Assembly (NCBI RefSeq): GCF_013366925.1
Contig: NZ_JAALDK010000003.1
Location: forward strand, 62,001-126,000
DNA: 64,000 nt
DNA from: Paraburkholderia youngii
Lineage (GTDB): Bacteria > Pseudomonadota > Gammaproteobacteria > Burkholderiales > Burkholderiaceae
Reading direction: 5' to 3'
The number at the start of each line of letters is the position of its first letter. The first letter of the stretch is position 1. This document shows positions 48,828 through 57,663 of this stretch, piece by piece. Both the position numbers and the translations under genes were made by a program. Under the pieces are notes generated by a model. That model saw only the letters and a program-made list of their open reading frames with translations, ran no database searches and was not told the DNA's origin.

Positions 48828-49034
48828 TCAGGAACAGGTTTGCGGATGCGCGGCCGGGAAGACCAGGACGCGACCATCCTTGCAGAGAACAAAGTCGCCC
48901 GGCTCGCCTCGCGGCTTGCGGACAACGATCGTCGGTGCTGGCCTGGCCGGCTCAACGTGTGCCACAGGTTGAGCCGTGCACGCGCACAGCGACGAACTGC
49001 CTGCTGCGATGAGCAGCAACAACACGTTTTGCAT
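48828..49034 (-). CDS. Small lipoprotein
   Basis: 68 residues, ATG 49034 with ACGAGG upstream. Signal MQNVLLLLIAAGSSSLCACT with a lipobox-like Leu-Cys / Ala-Cys near residues 16-19. The mature part is short, Pro/Val-rich, with FVLCKDGRVLVFP. Probably an outer or inner membrane anchored peptide; similar small lipoproteins accompany entry exclusion or transfer genes, but no match is recognised. Confidence 0.5.
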   Translation of the reverse strand: MQNVLLLLIAAGSSSLCACTAQPVAHVEPARPAPTIVVRKPRGEPGDFVLCKDGRVLVFPAAHPQTCS

Positions 49035-49060
49035 GGGATTCCTCGTTGTAAAAAAGACGA

Positions 49061-49086
49061 GGGAACGCCCCTATGGGGACGTTCCC
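49061..49086 (-). promoter_or_regulatory. Nested hairpin GGGAACG-CCCC-tat-GGGG-a-CGTTCCC
   Basis: Outer stem 49061-49067 with 49080-49086, inner stem 49068-49071 with 49075-49078. On the minus strand it is followed by TCGTCTTTTTT, so it can terminate. It lies between the SbcC-like stop and the lipoprotein start. Confidence 0.7.
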
Positions 49087-49120
49087 CACAGGGTGAAGAA
49101 ATGACAGGAAATGACAGCGC

Positions 49121-51442
49121 TCAGGCAGCGAGCGCCTCGACGTCAATGACTGCATCCGCTTCCGCAACCAGATCGGGGGTCTGCGAGATGAAAAACTCCC
49201 GCTCGTACCCGCCCTGCCGCAGCACTTCCCGCTTCATCCGCATGAACTGCAGCTTGCGCTGCGGATCGAGCGGACCATCGGACTCGTCGCTGAACAGGGT
49301 CTGGTAGGGCTGGCCAGCATTGCTTGCCAGATACAGGGCGATGCCGCGTGTCAGGCACTCGTTGATCCAGACCTTCTGGCCACCGGACATCACCGTGACT
49401 GCCTTGGTGCTGTCGTGATCGGCGTCATGCACGAGGATTTCGAACCCCTCGCGCAGTTCACCGCTCGCCAGCGCCCGCTGCGTCTGGATCTCGACCGTGA
49501 AGCGCATGCCATAGCATGCGAGCAACAGGTCGTTCACCATCTTCGTGAGGGCGGGGCCCGCATCGTCGATCGTCAATGCAATCACGCCTTCGTTGCCGAG
49601 GCCTCTCGCGAGCAGCTTCCACTGGGCAATCTCATCGGAGATGCGGTTCGCACGCGACTGTGTCGCGTCGAATCCCGCAAGCTCCTTTGCGATCGACTGT
49701 CGCTCGACCTCACGCGTCGTCTGCGAGCGGATCAGTGATTCGATCCGGGCATCGGCCGCGGTGATGGCTTCGCGGCACTGCGTTAGCTGCTGGTCGATAT
49801 CGGCGATGGCACCGGTCACGTCGTCGACGCCGAGGCGTGCGACTTCCGCGTCCAGTTCCTTCGCTTCCTCCGACAGACGGGCCTGCTGCGCCTCGCGGCG
49901 TGCACGCAGCGTGGCTTCCTCGGTCTCGAGCGCGGCCAGTTCTTCACTGGCTTTGCCCAGACCCTCGGTTGCGGCATCGAGCAGCGGCTTGCGTGCGGCT
50001 AGATCGACAGCTTTCTGAAGGTCACGGCGCGCGGCCGCGATCGCATCATTGACCGCCTTCAGCTCCGCCCGCCTCCCCGCAAGATGCTGCACCTGAGGCG
50101 TCAGCAGCGCGACCTCATCGCGTTTGGCGCGAAACGTCGCACGCAGATTCGTGAGCGAAATGCGGTGCTCCTGAACCTGTACGTCCGCCTGACGGGCCTG
50201 CGCAAGCAAAGGACAGGTGTTATGCATCTCATGACCGGCACAGGGCACGGTACTGATCACACTCGCCTGCTGTTCCAGCGACTTCAGGAGCGTCATCTTC
50301 GACGTGCCTTCCGACTCCAGACCGTTCAGACGGGAAGTTGCCGCCGTCAGCGCAAGCTGCTTCTCTTCGAGGGCAGAAATCTCCCTCTGGATAGGCTCGA
50401 CACGCGCCTCCTCGCCCGCGATACGTGCCTGAGCGGTATCACGTGCCGTGGCGGCGCCCAGAATCGCTTCACGTTGCGCAATCACTGCGTTGTGTTCCGC
50501 GATGGACGTGCGGAACGAAGCGCGCCGCTGGTTCAGGCGTTGTTCATCGGCGCGTGCGTCGGTTACAAGGACCTGCATGGCCGCCGCAATCTGGCTTCGC
50601 CGCGTGCCCAGTTCCCTCAGTCGGGCCTGCGCACCGGCATTGGCAGTCTGCCTTGCAGCGAGAACGGCGCGCTGGTCGGTCAGGGTGGCTACCTTTGCGT
50701 TCAGCGTCTCCCGGCTCTCGCGAGTCGAGGCGACGGACTGTGCATCGGAAGCGATGGCCTGATCGATCTGCGCGACGCGATCGCGTTTGGATCCAAGCGC
50801 AACGAGTTGCTGTTGCGTGGAGTCAAGCGCACGACCGAGCACCTTCGCAACGTCGGCGGCTTTCGCCGACAGCGTGCGCAGGTCATCGATATGCAGCAGT
50901 TCCGCGAGCAGTGCCTTGATCTCGGTCGCACCATACGATGCGAGCGGACGCCGGTTCTGCGCAGAAAAGACGCTGGTAAAGAACGACTCCAGCGAGCCAC
51001 ACACCGACTCGACACACAGGTCATAGGTCTCCGCCTTGCCATCAGAGACAGTACCGTCACCTGTCTGCATGGGCTGCCAGTTTCCGTCCGCGTCGCGCCA
51101 GGCCAGGTAGTACTCAGCCTTGCCCGTCTTGCCGGGCTTGCGGAATGCGAATGACGAGCGGTACCGCACACCGCCATGCTCCCATTCGAACTCCTTGAGC
51201 GCGTGCGCGCCGTAGACGTGGTCCCAGTAAGAGAACGCATCCACCGACACTTTCGCGGCGCGCGACGGCATGATCCGGTACGGATGCAGATTGTCCATAA
51301 TCGTGGACTTTCCCGCACCGTTCGGACCGGTCAACGCGATGAGGCCTCCCGGAAGCGATTCGAGATCGAGCGTGACGGTGTCGCGCTTCATGCCGTCACG
51401 AACACCAATAAAGCCCGTCAGCGTCAGTTTCAGTGGGCGCAT
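49121..51442 (-). CDS. SbcC-like ATPase of an SMC-type nuclease complex
   Basis: 773 residues from ATG 51442 with GGAGG upstream; the start overlaps the previous gene by 13 bases. ABC-type head: Walker A in LTGPNGAGKST (about 38-47), signature TVMSGGQKVW, and Walker B-like LFSDESDGPLD near the end. Two long coiled-coil arms surround a central Cys pair PCAGHEMHNTCPLL, spaced wider than the CxxC zinc hook of Rad50. Shorter than housekeeping SbcC (about 1050). Works with the SbcD-like phosphodiesterase at 52240 on DNA ends or hairpins, probably in replication or maintenance of the element. Confidence 0.8.
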   Translation of the reverse strand: MRPLKLTLTGFIGVRDGMKRDTVTLDLESLPGGLIALTGPNGAGKSTIMDNLHPYRIMPSRAAKVSVDAFSYWDHVYGAHALKEFEWEHGGVRYRSSFAFRKPGKTGKAEYYLAWRDADGNWQPMQTGDGTVSDGKAETYDLCVESVCGSLESFFTSVFSAQNRRPLASYGATEIKALLAELLHIDDLRTLSAKAADVAKVLGRALDSTQQQLVALGSKRDRVAQIDQAIASDAQSVASTRESRETLNAKVATLTDQRAVLAARQTANAGAQARLRELGTRRSQIAAAMQVLVTDARADEQRLNQRRASFRTSIAEHNAVIAQREAILGAATARDTAQARIAGEEARVEPIQREISALEEKQLALTAATSRLNGLESEGTSKMTLLKSLEQQASVISTVPCAGHEMHNTCPLLAQARQADVQVQEHRISLTNLRATFRAKRDEVALLTPQVQHLAGRRAELKAVNDAIAAARRDLQKAVDLAARKPLLDAATEGLGKASEELAALETEEATLRARREAQQARLSEEAKELDAEVARLGVDDVTGAIADIDQQLTQCREAITAADARIESLIRSQTTREVERQSIAKELAGFDATQSRANRISDEIAQWKLLARGLGNEGVIALTIDDAGPALTKMVNDLLLACYGMRFTVEIQTQRALASGELREGFEILVHDADHDSTKAVTVMSGGQKVWINECLTRGIALYLASNAGQPYQTLFSDESDGPLDPQRKLQFMRMKREVLRQGGYEREFFISQTPDLVAEADAVIDVEALAA

Positions 51443-52020
51443 GTCGGCACCTCCTGAAGCGGCGCATCGTACAGATAGTCCGATGGCAGCCACGGCGCAT
51501 CATCGTCGTTGGACAACATCCTTCCAACGATCGGATCAGGCACGTGGGCAGGCGGTTTAGCAGCGTTTGTAGCCGCCTGAACGGCCACTCGAGCGAGCTC
51601 TTCCGCCGCCTTCTTTTCCAGCGACCCGTCGACGACTTCGCTAACGGTCCTGCAGACGGCGGCATAGGCCGCGCTGGTACGCCGGATAAGCGCGTCCCAG
51701 TTGTCGACGTCCGTGAGCGCGAGCAGCTCACGTGAGCCCCACTGGTTTGCATAGCCCGTGTTGAACGACCACAGCAGGTTTTGCAACTGCACGTCGGGCA
51801 CAACGGCCAGATCCGCCGTTGCCGCATTGACGGCAGCAGTAAGGATCAGGAAGCGGTCCGACTGGGCAATGACAGCGCCGCGATGTTCTCCAAAGGGAAG
51901 ATGAAAGATGCTCGCGCGATAACCCGCGTGGTCGGTGAGGACCTTCTGGATCTCGCGCGGCGGGCGGTTGGCAGTGAAATGCCGGACCCATTGGGCGCCG
52001 GCGGGATAAAGACCAAACAT
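51430..52020 (-). CDS. Hypothetical protein between SbcD- and SbcC-like genes
   Basis: 196 residues, start at 52020 (MFGLYPAGAQWVRHF). Contains FHLPFGEHRGAVIAQSDRFL and LQNLLWSFNTGYANQWGSRE; C-terminal half helical and Ala-rich. No family recognised. It overlaps the SbcC-like gene by 13 bases, so it may be a third partner of the nuclease complex. Confidence 0.55.
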   Translation of the reverse strand: MFGLYPAGAQWVRHFTANRPPREIQKVLTDHAGYRASIFHLPFGEHRGAVIAQSDRFLILTAAVNAATADLAVVPDVQLQNLLWSFNTGYANQWGSRELLALTDVDNWDALIRRTSAAYAAVCRTVSEVVDGSLEKKAAEELARVAVQAATNAAKPPAHVPDPIVGRMLSNDDDAPWLPSDYLYDAPLQEVPTCAH

Positions 52021-52053
52021 GATGACACTCCACAGAAGATCGGCGGAGTGTAT

Positions 52054-52080
52054 CCCGGAGGGGATGAATCCCCGCCAGGG
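52054..52080 (-). promoter_or_regulatory. Nested hairpin with GGGGAT / ATCCCC core
   Basis: GGGGAT-ga-ATCCCC (52060-52073) inside outer CCC/GGG pairs, about 35-60 bases before the start at 52020. Same series. Confidence 0.6.
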
Positions 52081-52142
52081 TTAATCGAAAAAGATGGATG
52101 CAGCAGACTGCGATCGATGCGTCAGGGACGCGGGTGAACCTT

Positions 52143-52188
52143 GTTCCGGAAGCCCGCGGTCCTCTGGTAGAGGGCGGGCTTCCGGAAC
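52143..52188 (-). terminator. Long hairpin after the SbcD-like gene
   Basis: A perfect 15-bp stem GTTCCGGAAGCCCGC / GCGGGCTTCCGGAAC with an inner CCTCT/AGAGG stem, about 50 bases after the SbcD-like stop. No T run, so it may act in mRNA protection or processing rather than classic termination. Confidence 0.55.
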
Positions 52189-52239
52189 ACGGCTGTGTTC
52201 CGCGTGAGAGTGCCGTACAGGCCACTCTCACCATGGCGG

Positions 52240-53658
52240 CTAGGCCGCAAACAGATCGTCGTTGAGCCAGTCGAGCGACGCGGGTGTAACGGTCGCCTTG
52301 GTGTCAGTCCCGACCGGGGCGGCCGTGACTTCGTCCGCCGTCTCCAGCGATGCGGCGGGGTGCGTGAGCACCGTGGCGAGCGCCGGCACTTCAGGCGGCA
52401 CTTCAGGTGGCGATGCAGGCTGCGATTCGGGCCCGGAAGCAAGACTGGCGAGCACACCGGCCGCGACCGCTTCCACGTCGCCGGAGGCGAGCAGCTGCAA
52501 CCGGTCCTGAAGCGGGCTGGCGTCAACGCTGGCCAGTTCGCACCAGCGTGCGAGCTTCCCCTCGACGGTCGTCTCCAGACTGATGCCCTGGGCACGGCTG
52601 CGAACCACCGGCAATACGCGCGACTCGACCTTCAGACCCGCGGCACCGGAAAACAGCGCCTTGATCGCTTCACGATCGACTACCTGACGATGCTCCTCGT
52701 CGACCTGCCAGCGCACACGCACGAACTTGTCGGCCGCGTCCGCTGCGAGCTCCTGAAGCTTTGCCATGTCCGGTGGTCCGTCGAAGTCCATGCAGATCAT
52801 CTGTCGCGAAGGCGTTGCGACGAGCGTTGCTGACGCGCTGCCCGGTTCAACGTCCCACGACAGATAGCCCTTCTCGCCCTCTTCTCCATAATGGAAGCGG
52901 CCAATCGAGCCCGGATATGCGACCAGCCTGCCGTCGCGCTCCCACTGCTGCTCCTTGTGAATATGGCCCAGCATGAAGCCATCGCATTCGGCTTCGAACA
53001 ACGCCGTGAGCGAGAACTCATGATCGAACCCCGCCATCGTGACGCCGTGCTCGGTGGTGCAGCCGTTGACTGTGCCGTGCGAGACACCGACCGTGCGAAT
53101 CCCCGCTGCGCGAAGCTGCCTGTTCACACGGCCCGCCGCCGCCAGATATGCGGCGAGCACATCGCCCAGTTCCGTACCGGCCTCGAGCGCGCCAACGCTC
53201 GCAGCCAGTTGGCCCTTGTTGACCGTGGGCAGGCAGGTGAACACCACTTCGGGCATGACGCCGATGAACTGACGCAGTTCGTCATCCGAGAAGCCAGGTC
53301 CCTTCGATGCCCAGAAACGCCCATCGACGAGCGCGACCTGAGACACGCGATCCGCAACGTGGATCTGATGAACGCCGCCCATGAGGGCGAAGTTATCGAG
53401 GGTGCCTGGAGGCTCGTGCGAGAACGTGCCCTGCAACATCAGCACTGGCATCGCGTTGGCTAGCCGGTGAATCTGGGTCGCGAGCGCGTGCAACGACGGC
53501 GCATGCGCATCGAGCCGGTGATCGGTCGAGTCGCCGGAAACCACGCCAAGCTGCGCGCCGCTGTCGATCGCGTTGCCAACAGCAAAACTGAAACAGCGGT
53601 CGGACTCGGCCAGATTGTCGGGCGCGTAATGCAGGTCAGAAAAATGTGCGAATCTCAC
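52240..53658 (-). CDS. SbcD-like metallophosphoesterase (nuclease subunit)
   Basis: 472 residues, GTG start 53658 with GAAGG upstream. Calcineurin-type metal motifs: Asp8 and His10 in HFSDLHY, GDSTDHRLD (about 42-50), His81 in LQGTFSHEP (the usual GNHD is changed), VSHGTVNG and FMLGHIHKEQ. The C-terminal third is Ala/Pro/Thr-rich and ends LDWLNDDLFAA. Relatives pair with SbcC/Rad50-like ATPases, and the SbcC-like gene follows after one hypothetical. The changed GNHD motif may alter metal binding or specificity. Confidence 0.8.
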   Translation of the reverse strand: MRFAHFSDLHYAPDNLAESDRCFSFAVGNAIDSGAQLGVVSGDSTDHRLDAHAPSLHALATQIHRLANAMPVLMLQGTFSHEPPGTLDNFALMGGVHQIHVADRVSQVALVDGRFWASKGPGFSDDELRQFIGVMPEVVFTCLPTVNKGQLAASVGALEAGTELGDVLAAYLAAAGRVNRQLRAAGIRTVGVSHGTVNGCTTEHGVTMAGFDHEFSLTALFEAECDGFMLGHIHKEQQWERDGRLVAYPGSIGRFHYGEEGEKGYLSWDVEPGSASATLVATPSRQMICMDFDGPPDMAKLQELAADAADKFVRVRWQVDEEHRQVVDREAIKALFSGAAGLKVESRVLPVVRSRAQGISLETTVEGKLARWCELASVDASPLQDRLQLLASGDVEAVAAGVLASLASGPESQPASPPEVPPEVPALATVLTHPAASLETADEVTAAPVGTDTKATVTPASLDWLNDDLFAA

Positions 53659-53670
53659 TTTCGCCTTCAG

Positions 53671-53698
53671 AAATTAAAAAGGCCGCCATACGGCAGCC
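53671..53698 (-). terminator. Terminator just upstream of the SbcD-like start
   Basis: GGCTGCC-gtat-GGCGGCC followed by TTTTTAATTT on the minus strand, ending only about a dozen bases before the GTG start. A promoter cannot fit after it, so expression of the gene probably needs readthrough or attenuation control. Confidence 0.65.
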
Positions 53699-53742
53699 AA
53701 TATTGGAATGCGCGCCCGGATGGACGCAGGGGTATGGAGAGA

Positions 53743-53762
53743 GCCAGCCCCGAAGGGCTGGC
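53743..53762 (-). promoter_or_regulatory. Hairpin GCCAGCCC / GGGCTGGC
   Basis: An 8-bp stem with a 4-base loop about 30 bases past the stop of the RDF-like gene; part of the intergenic hairpin series. Confidence 0.55.
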
Positions 53763-53790
53763 GGAAGGTTGTGGAACGGGATGAAACCGG

Positions 53791-55197
53791 TCAGTCGAAG
53801 AACGTCGTCTGCCTGGTCGCCGCGATCTCGCGATCGAGTGCTGCGCGATCAGTCAGTGCCTTCTCCAGACGCTCGTTCATGCTGTCGACATCCTGCGGCC
53901 GCTCGACCCATCCACGTCCATAGGTGGTGTGCGCAAAGACCCGGAAATCTTCCTTCCGGTTTTCCGCGCTTAACCCGAGACGCTTCAGCAGGTCCGACAT
54001 ACGGTCCAGCTTGTCGGTGAGCGTTTCGACTGCATCGTCCGCGCTGCCGTCAGTTTGCGACGACGGTGCGTTGGGATGTGCACGGGCTGCTTCGGCCCCG
54101 CCTGCAACCTGTACCGGCTGTTGCTGCCCGGATGCCTGTTGATCTGGCGTTGGGTCGCTGTGGTCCACAGAGCTCTCACCGCGCGTTCCCTTATCAGCAA
54201 TGACGCCTGGAAAGCCACCGGCAAGGGGAACAACGTTGCCACCGGCTTCGAGCAAGGCAACCGCCTGTGCGGCCGCTTCGATTGCCGGCACCGCATCATC
54301 GGCGCCGTCAAGCAGCGCCCCGATGTCGATGTCGGCGTCGAGCACCGTGAGCAGCTGCTTTGCCCGAACCGCTTCGCCGTTTTCGTTGATGCGCGTGATG
54401 TCGAACTCGCGCTTCGTGATCCAGAATCGCGTCCCGGTCAGTTTGCCTCTGGCAAGCTGCACGGTCTGCATGGCCGAATATGCCTTCTGAAGCACGTAGA
54501 TGGAATTCGTCGGCAACTCGATGAGGCCCAGCCCCTTGATGTCCGGCACAGCGAAGATGAAGCTCGCCGACAGGTTGCAGTGTCGCGCCTGGTACTGCGG
54601 ACACTGTTCGGGGTCGCAAATGCCATCAGGAATCGCTTCGTCCTGCCGCCGGATCACGGTGCGGCCGCCGAAGTGCCGAACCGCGCGTTGCGCCCGCTGA
54701 TCCCGCTCCATCTTCGCGTACATCATGCAATAGCGGATGCCATCGCGTTCGTACTGGGAGAAGAACTTGCGACCATTGGCGCCGTACACGGCCATCTGGT
54801 TGGGCAGGTTCTGCATCCAGTCGTTGAACGCGAACAGCACCGGAAAGCGATAGAGCCTGAGTCCCTCGCCACGATCCTCGCCATACAGCCTGAGGATTTC
54901 GTCGGCGACGTCGGGATTGGTGAAGTCCGAGCGGCGACACGTGAAATACGGTGTGTTTTTGGGCGCGAGTGCGTTTTTCAGGTTGCACTTCGATTCGATC
55001 ACCTTGCCGATCGTGTCGAACGAATCACCCGCCGCAACCATGTCGTTGTAGATGTCAACGGCGCGACTGTTGGCTCGGGCTTTCGATGTGAGCACCTTGA
55101 TGCCGGGCCGGATGTGTCCGATCACCGGCGGGCGCAAGGCCCGTTCTTCAACGACACTGCGCACAGGGCCGTTGAGCATGCTGGGAACTGCATTCAT
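53791..55197 (-). CDS. Protein resembling recombination directionality factors (Gp3-like)
   Basis: 468 residues. The central region has a cysteine set CDPEQCPQYQARHC followed by SASFIFAVPDIKGLGLIEL and SIYVLQKAYSAM, the layout of Gp3-like directionality factors (zinc site then a beta domain). The N-terminal PVIGHIRPGIKVLTSKA fits too. The C-terminal about 170 residues are low-complexity then helical (TLTDKLDRMSDLLKRLGLSA). ATG start at 55197 overlaps the previous stop (ATGA). On plasmids such proteins are often annotated hydrolase or metal-binding protein; whether it directs an integrase here is unproven. Confidence 0.5.
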   Translation of the reverse strand: MNAVPSMLNGPVRSVVEERALRPPVIGHIRPGIKVLTSKARANSRAVDIYNDMVAAGDSFDTIGKVIESKCNLKNALAPKNTPYFTCRRSDFTNPDVADEILRLYGEDRGEGLRLYRFPVLFAFNDWMQNLPNQMAVYGANGRKFFSQYERDGIRYCMMYAKMERDQRAQRAVRHFGGRTVIRRQDEAIPDGICDPEQCPQYQARHCNLSASFIFAVPDIKGLGLIELPTNSIYVLQKAYSAMQTVQLARGKLTGTRFWITKREFDITRINENGEAVRAKQLLTVLDADIDIGALLDGADDAVPAIEAAAQAVALLEAGGNVVPLAGGFPGVIADKGTRGESSVDHSDPTPDQQASGQQQPVQVAGGAEAARAHPNAPSSQTDGSADDAVETLTDKLDRMSDLLKRLGLSAENRKEDFRVFAHTTYGRGWVERPQDVDSMNERLEKALTDRAALDREIAATRQTTFFD

Positions 55198-55460
55198 GAG
55201 GGTTTTCTCGCAAGGAAAAAGATCGCTGTGGTGCGCAGCTCGCTGGCCGACTGCTCCAGTTCGTGCGCCGCCGCCTCGCCGCGGCGTTCAGCAACATGTG
55301 AAAGAAAAACGCGGCGCTCGGGATCGCTGAACGTCGCGAACCGTGCTACCTCGCACCGCGTGCGCCATGCTGGCAATGCGGTGTCTGCAGATGCGCGTTC
55401 CTGGGCGATCGTGTCGCTGATCGCCTGGGCAATGCGCTGGTCAAGACGGTCGGGAAGCAT
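55194..55460 (-). CDS. Small DUF7696-like protein
   Basis: 88 residues, ATG 55460. Contains AWRTRCEVARFATFSDPERR and SHVAERRGEAAAHELEQSAS, a pattern I associate with the DUF7696 family of small plasmid/ICE proteins of unknown role. Four-base overlap with the RDF-like gene shows coupling. Confidence 0.5.
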   Translation of the reverse strand: MLPDRLDQRIAQAISDTIAQERASADTALPAWRTRCEVARFATFSDPERRVFLSHVAERRGEAAAHELEQSASELRTTAIFFLARKPS

Positions 55461-56094
55461 GGAAGACCTCCGTACGGGACAGGAACTGAAGGACGAAAAA
55501 AAAGCGCGTTCCTCGGTCAGAGGAGCGCGCTTCGGGGATTCGGATGAAATGACCCGAGCGCCACAACCCTTCTGGGGTCGTGGCGCTCAGGGAGCCGTGA
55601 GGCTCACAGTCGGGAACGTTAGGTCGTTCCCGCGCGGCATGGTCACGCCGCGCAACAGCCCATTTTCGGAAAATTCATTCCGCCGCAGGATCACGGATCA
55701 GTCCACTACGATCGTTCAACCCAGACGGGCTCTGGAGAGAGAACACCCGAATGATCCGGGTCCAAACGATGTCGCGGCGCAAATGAATGCGGCCGGCGAC
55801 GAGTTTTATGACTGAATGAATGGGGAGCACAGGCTAGGCGCTCATCAGCAGAAGATTCCACACCAGTTGCCGGCTGGTCGGAGCATGCGCAGGGCACGAC
55901 TTGGACAGAAGATGGACTCCGGGCTAGCCGGGTCAGTGTCGATGCGTCAGGGACGCGAGAAGTAGAGTCAGTATTGCCCAAAACGCTGCCGCAAATCCCC
56001 CGAAAGATCACGAAAACGGCATAGCTTTTGCCTGAATTCGTCAGAGGACTCGCGTTGACAATGGACGGTGAGAGAGACCACATCCGAATAGACC
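55461..56094. promoter_or_regulatory. Divergent control region rich in hairpins
   Basis: 634 bases between divergent operons. Contains the terminator 55495-55532, hairpins GAGCGCCAC/GTGGCGCTC (55556-55588), GGGAACG/CGTTCCC (55612-55631) and GCGCGGC/GCCGCGC (55632-55653), then about 400 bases without structure or gene, where promoters for the plus-strand operon should lie. Confidence 0.45.
55495..55532 (-). terminator. Terminator upstream of the DUF7696-like gene
   Basis: On the minus strand AAGCGCG ... CGCGCTT with an inner CCTC/GAGG stem, followed by eight T. It ends 35 bases before the gene at 55460. Confidence 0.7.
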
Positions 56095-56718
56095 ATGGCC
56101 GCAGTCCTTGAACTTTCCCCCGAGCCCGACCGGCAGCCGGAAGGCAACACCGGTCGTCCAGCGCTCAGTGTTGCCACACCTGCTTCCGAGGCACCCCCGT
56201 CAGCATCCGGTAGCGGCCTGAAGCCCATCGAACGCCTGACGAGCGACGGCCGCATTGAGCGGATCAATCCGGAGACCGATGCGAAAACGGTGCTTCGGTA
56301 CAGCTCGCAGTTCGCCCGCAACTACATCAGGTCCGACTACAACTTCTGCGCATCGAAGATTGCCGTCGCGCGCGGAGGCAAGGTCAAGGCTCTGGAGAAG
56401 GCGTTGCGCGACACCTCGAACTGGCTCGGCAAGACCGATGAATGGCTGGCCCGCCACGAAGCGCGTCGGCTCGAAATGCCGCACGAACTGATCGAACTGA
56501 CTGTCACGCGTCCGCTCGCTGGTCTGCTGGTGCGATGCCTGACGCAGTATGACCGGATCTTTGTGCGATCCACCGAGCGGATGATCGAGCGAAAGATCAC
56601 GGACCAGGATCGCGCGAACATTCTCGCGAACGCGGAGCGCCGGCTCAAACACATCGTTCAGGTGTGCATGCCCGACAACGACCAGTACGACTTCGACGGC
56701 CAGCGCCGCGAAAGCTGA
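56095..56718 (+). CDS. Hypothetical protein, possibly AcaB/DUF1845-like
   Basis: 207 residues from ATG 56095. A disordered Pro/Ser-rich N-terminus (about 1-45) then a helical domain: SKIAVARGGKVKALEKALRD, ELTVTRPLAGLLVRCLTQYD, MIERKITDQDRANIL. The RPLAGLLVRCLTQYDRI segment resembles the RLLxLLxxxDxV segment of the protein at 60736 and of AcaB/PFL_4669-type ICE proteins. First gene of a plus-strand operon. The family call is tentative. Confidence 0.4.
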   Translation: MAAVLELSPEPDRQPEGNTGRPALSVATPASEAPPSASGSGLKPIERLTSDGRIERINPETDAKTVLRYSSQFARNYIRSDYNFCASKIAVARGGKVKALEKALRDTSNWLGKTDEWLARHEARRLEMPHELIELTVTRPLAGLLVRCLTQYDRIFVRSTERMIERKITDQDRANILANAERRLKHIVQVCMPDNDQYDFDGQRRES

Positions 56719-56810
56719 CTGCTTCGACCTCTCACGCCTACTTCAGATCGCGGCCCACTTGACTTCGTGGCCGGATGGATACGCTCGACTTGTCACCCTG
56801 TGAGGAACAT

Positions 56811-57653
56811 ATGGATCTACGGCAAATTCAGGCACTGCACGCCCAGTATTCGGGGCAACCCGTCGTCATCGACATCACCCGCCACACTGCCGCGATGCCG
56901 GCGCTACCGGCACCCGAAGGCGGCAAATCGCTACGCTCCCAGGGTGCCGCAATGACCGCGGCACTGCGCACGGCAAGACGCCCTGCCCTGATCGCTGTGG
57001 CCATTGCCGCGCTTGCTGGTCTGGCGGGGATGAGTGCAGCGCGGGTGTGGCACGCGACGCGCGAGAATATTCATCCGGCGCCGATCGCCGTGGCTCCCGC
57101 ATCCGCTCAGGTTCCTGCTACTTCGCAATCCGTGGGCGACGGCACGATGCCGATCAATGCGGCGCCCGCGAAGCCATTGACCGCGAGTGACCTCGAAGTG
57201 CCAAAGGCAACCGGACCGTCCGGCCTCGCGAGCGTCGACGCGCGGTCGCTCGCGATGCCGGCCGCGGCTGCGGGAACCGATCTTCGCGCGGCCCCCCAAG
57301 CCACCAATCCGGAACAGGGCGCCGCGGCCTCTCCGATCCACGCGCAACGCCCGACTGCCCCTGCACAGACAGCCCCGCTGGCGATCACACCGCAGGCTCA
57401 GGCACCGGCACCGGCACCGGCGCCATCGCCATCGCCATCGCAGAGCGCGCCGACACCCACAACCGCGACTCCAACCACAACGGCGGCCGCGGTGGAGCAG
57501 CCGCATGGACCGGCCAGGCCAGCCTTGCGGCCATTGCATCACCTCACCCGTCACCAGGCGACGGCGAACGACGAGCCCGCTGCGCCGTCGACCACAACGG
57601 CCGCGCCGTCGAAAGCGCCCGCCGCGAAATCCGGCGACGTTCAACTGTTCTAG
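56811..57653 (+). CDS. Proline/alanine-rich single-pass membrane protein
   Basis: 280 residues from ATG 56811 (GAGGAA upstream; an ATG at 56775 is less likely). Short cytoplasmic part, one transmembrane helix (ALIAVAIAALAGLAGMSAA), then a long Ala/Pro/Thr-rich periplasmic stretch with (AP)n and (SP)n runs, ending HHLTRHQATANDEP and KSGDVQLF. The layout is like TonB or periplasm-spanning anchors. It directly precedes the bactofilin gene by 10 bases; an envelope anchor for a conjugation or cytoskeletal structure is inferred. Confidence 0.5.
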   Translation: MDLRQIQALHAQYSGQPVVIDITRHTAAMPALPAPEGGKSLRSQGAAMTAALRTARRPALIAVAIAALAGLAGMSAARVWHATRENIHPAPIAVAPASAQVPATSQSVGDGTMPINAAPAKPLTASDLEVPKATGPSGLASVDARSLAMPAAAAGTDLRAAPQATNPEQGAAASPIHAQRPTAPAQTAPLAITPQAQAPAPAPAPSPSPSQSAPTPTTATPTTTAAAVEQPHGPARPALRPLHHLTRHQATANDEPAAPSTTTAAPSKAPAAKSGDVQLF

Positions 57654-57663
57654 GAGCCCCCCC

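Noticed and set aside
44798..55653. CRISPR array
   Set aside because: The repeated hairpins are dispersed one per intergenic gap, differ in sequence and have no regular spacers.
54055..55815. A 586-codon plus-strand open frame
   Set aside because: Antisense of the RDF-like and DUF7696-like genes; no ribosome site or family motif.
57400..57500. Tandem repeat region in the proline-rich gene
   Set aside because: The Ala-Pro and Ser-Pro codon runs are low complexity typical of periplasmic linkers, not a separate repeat element.
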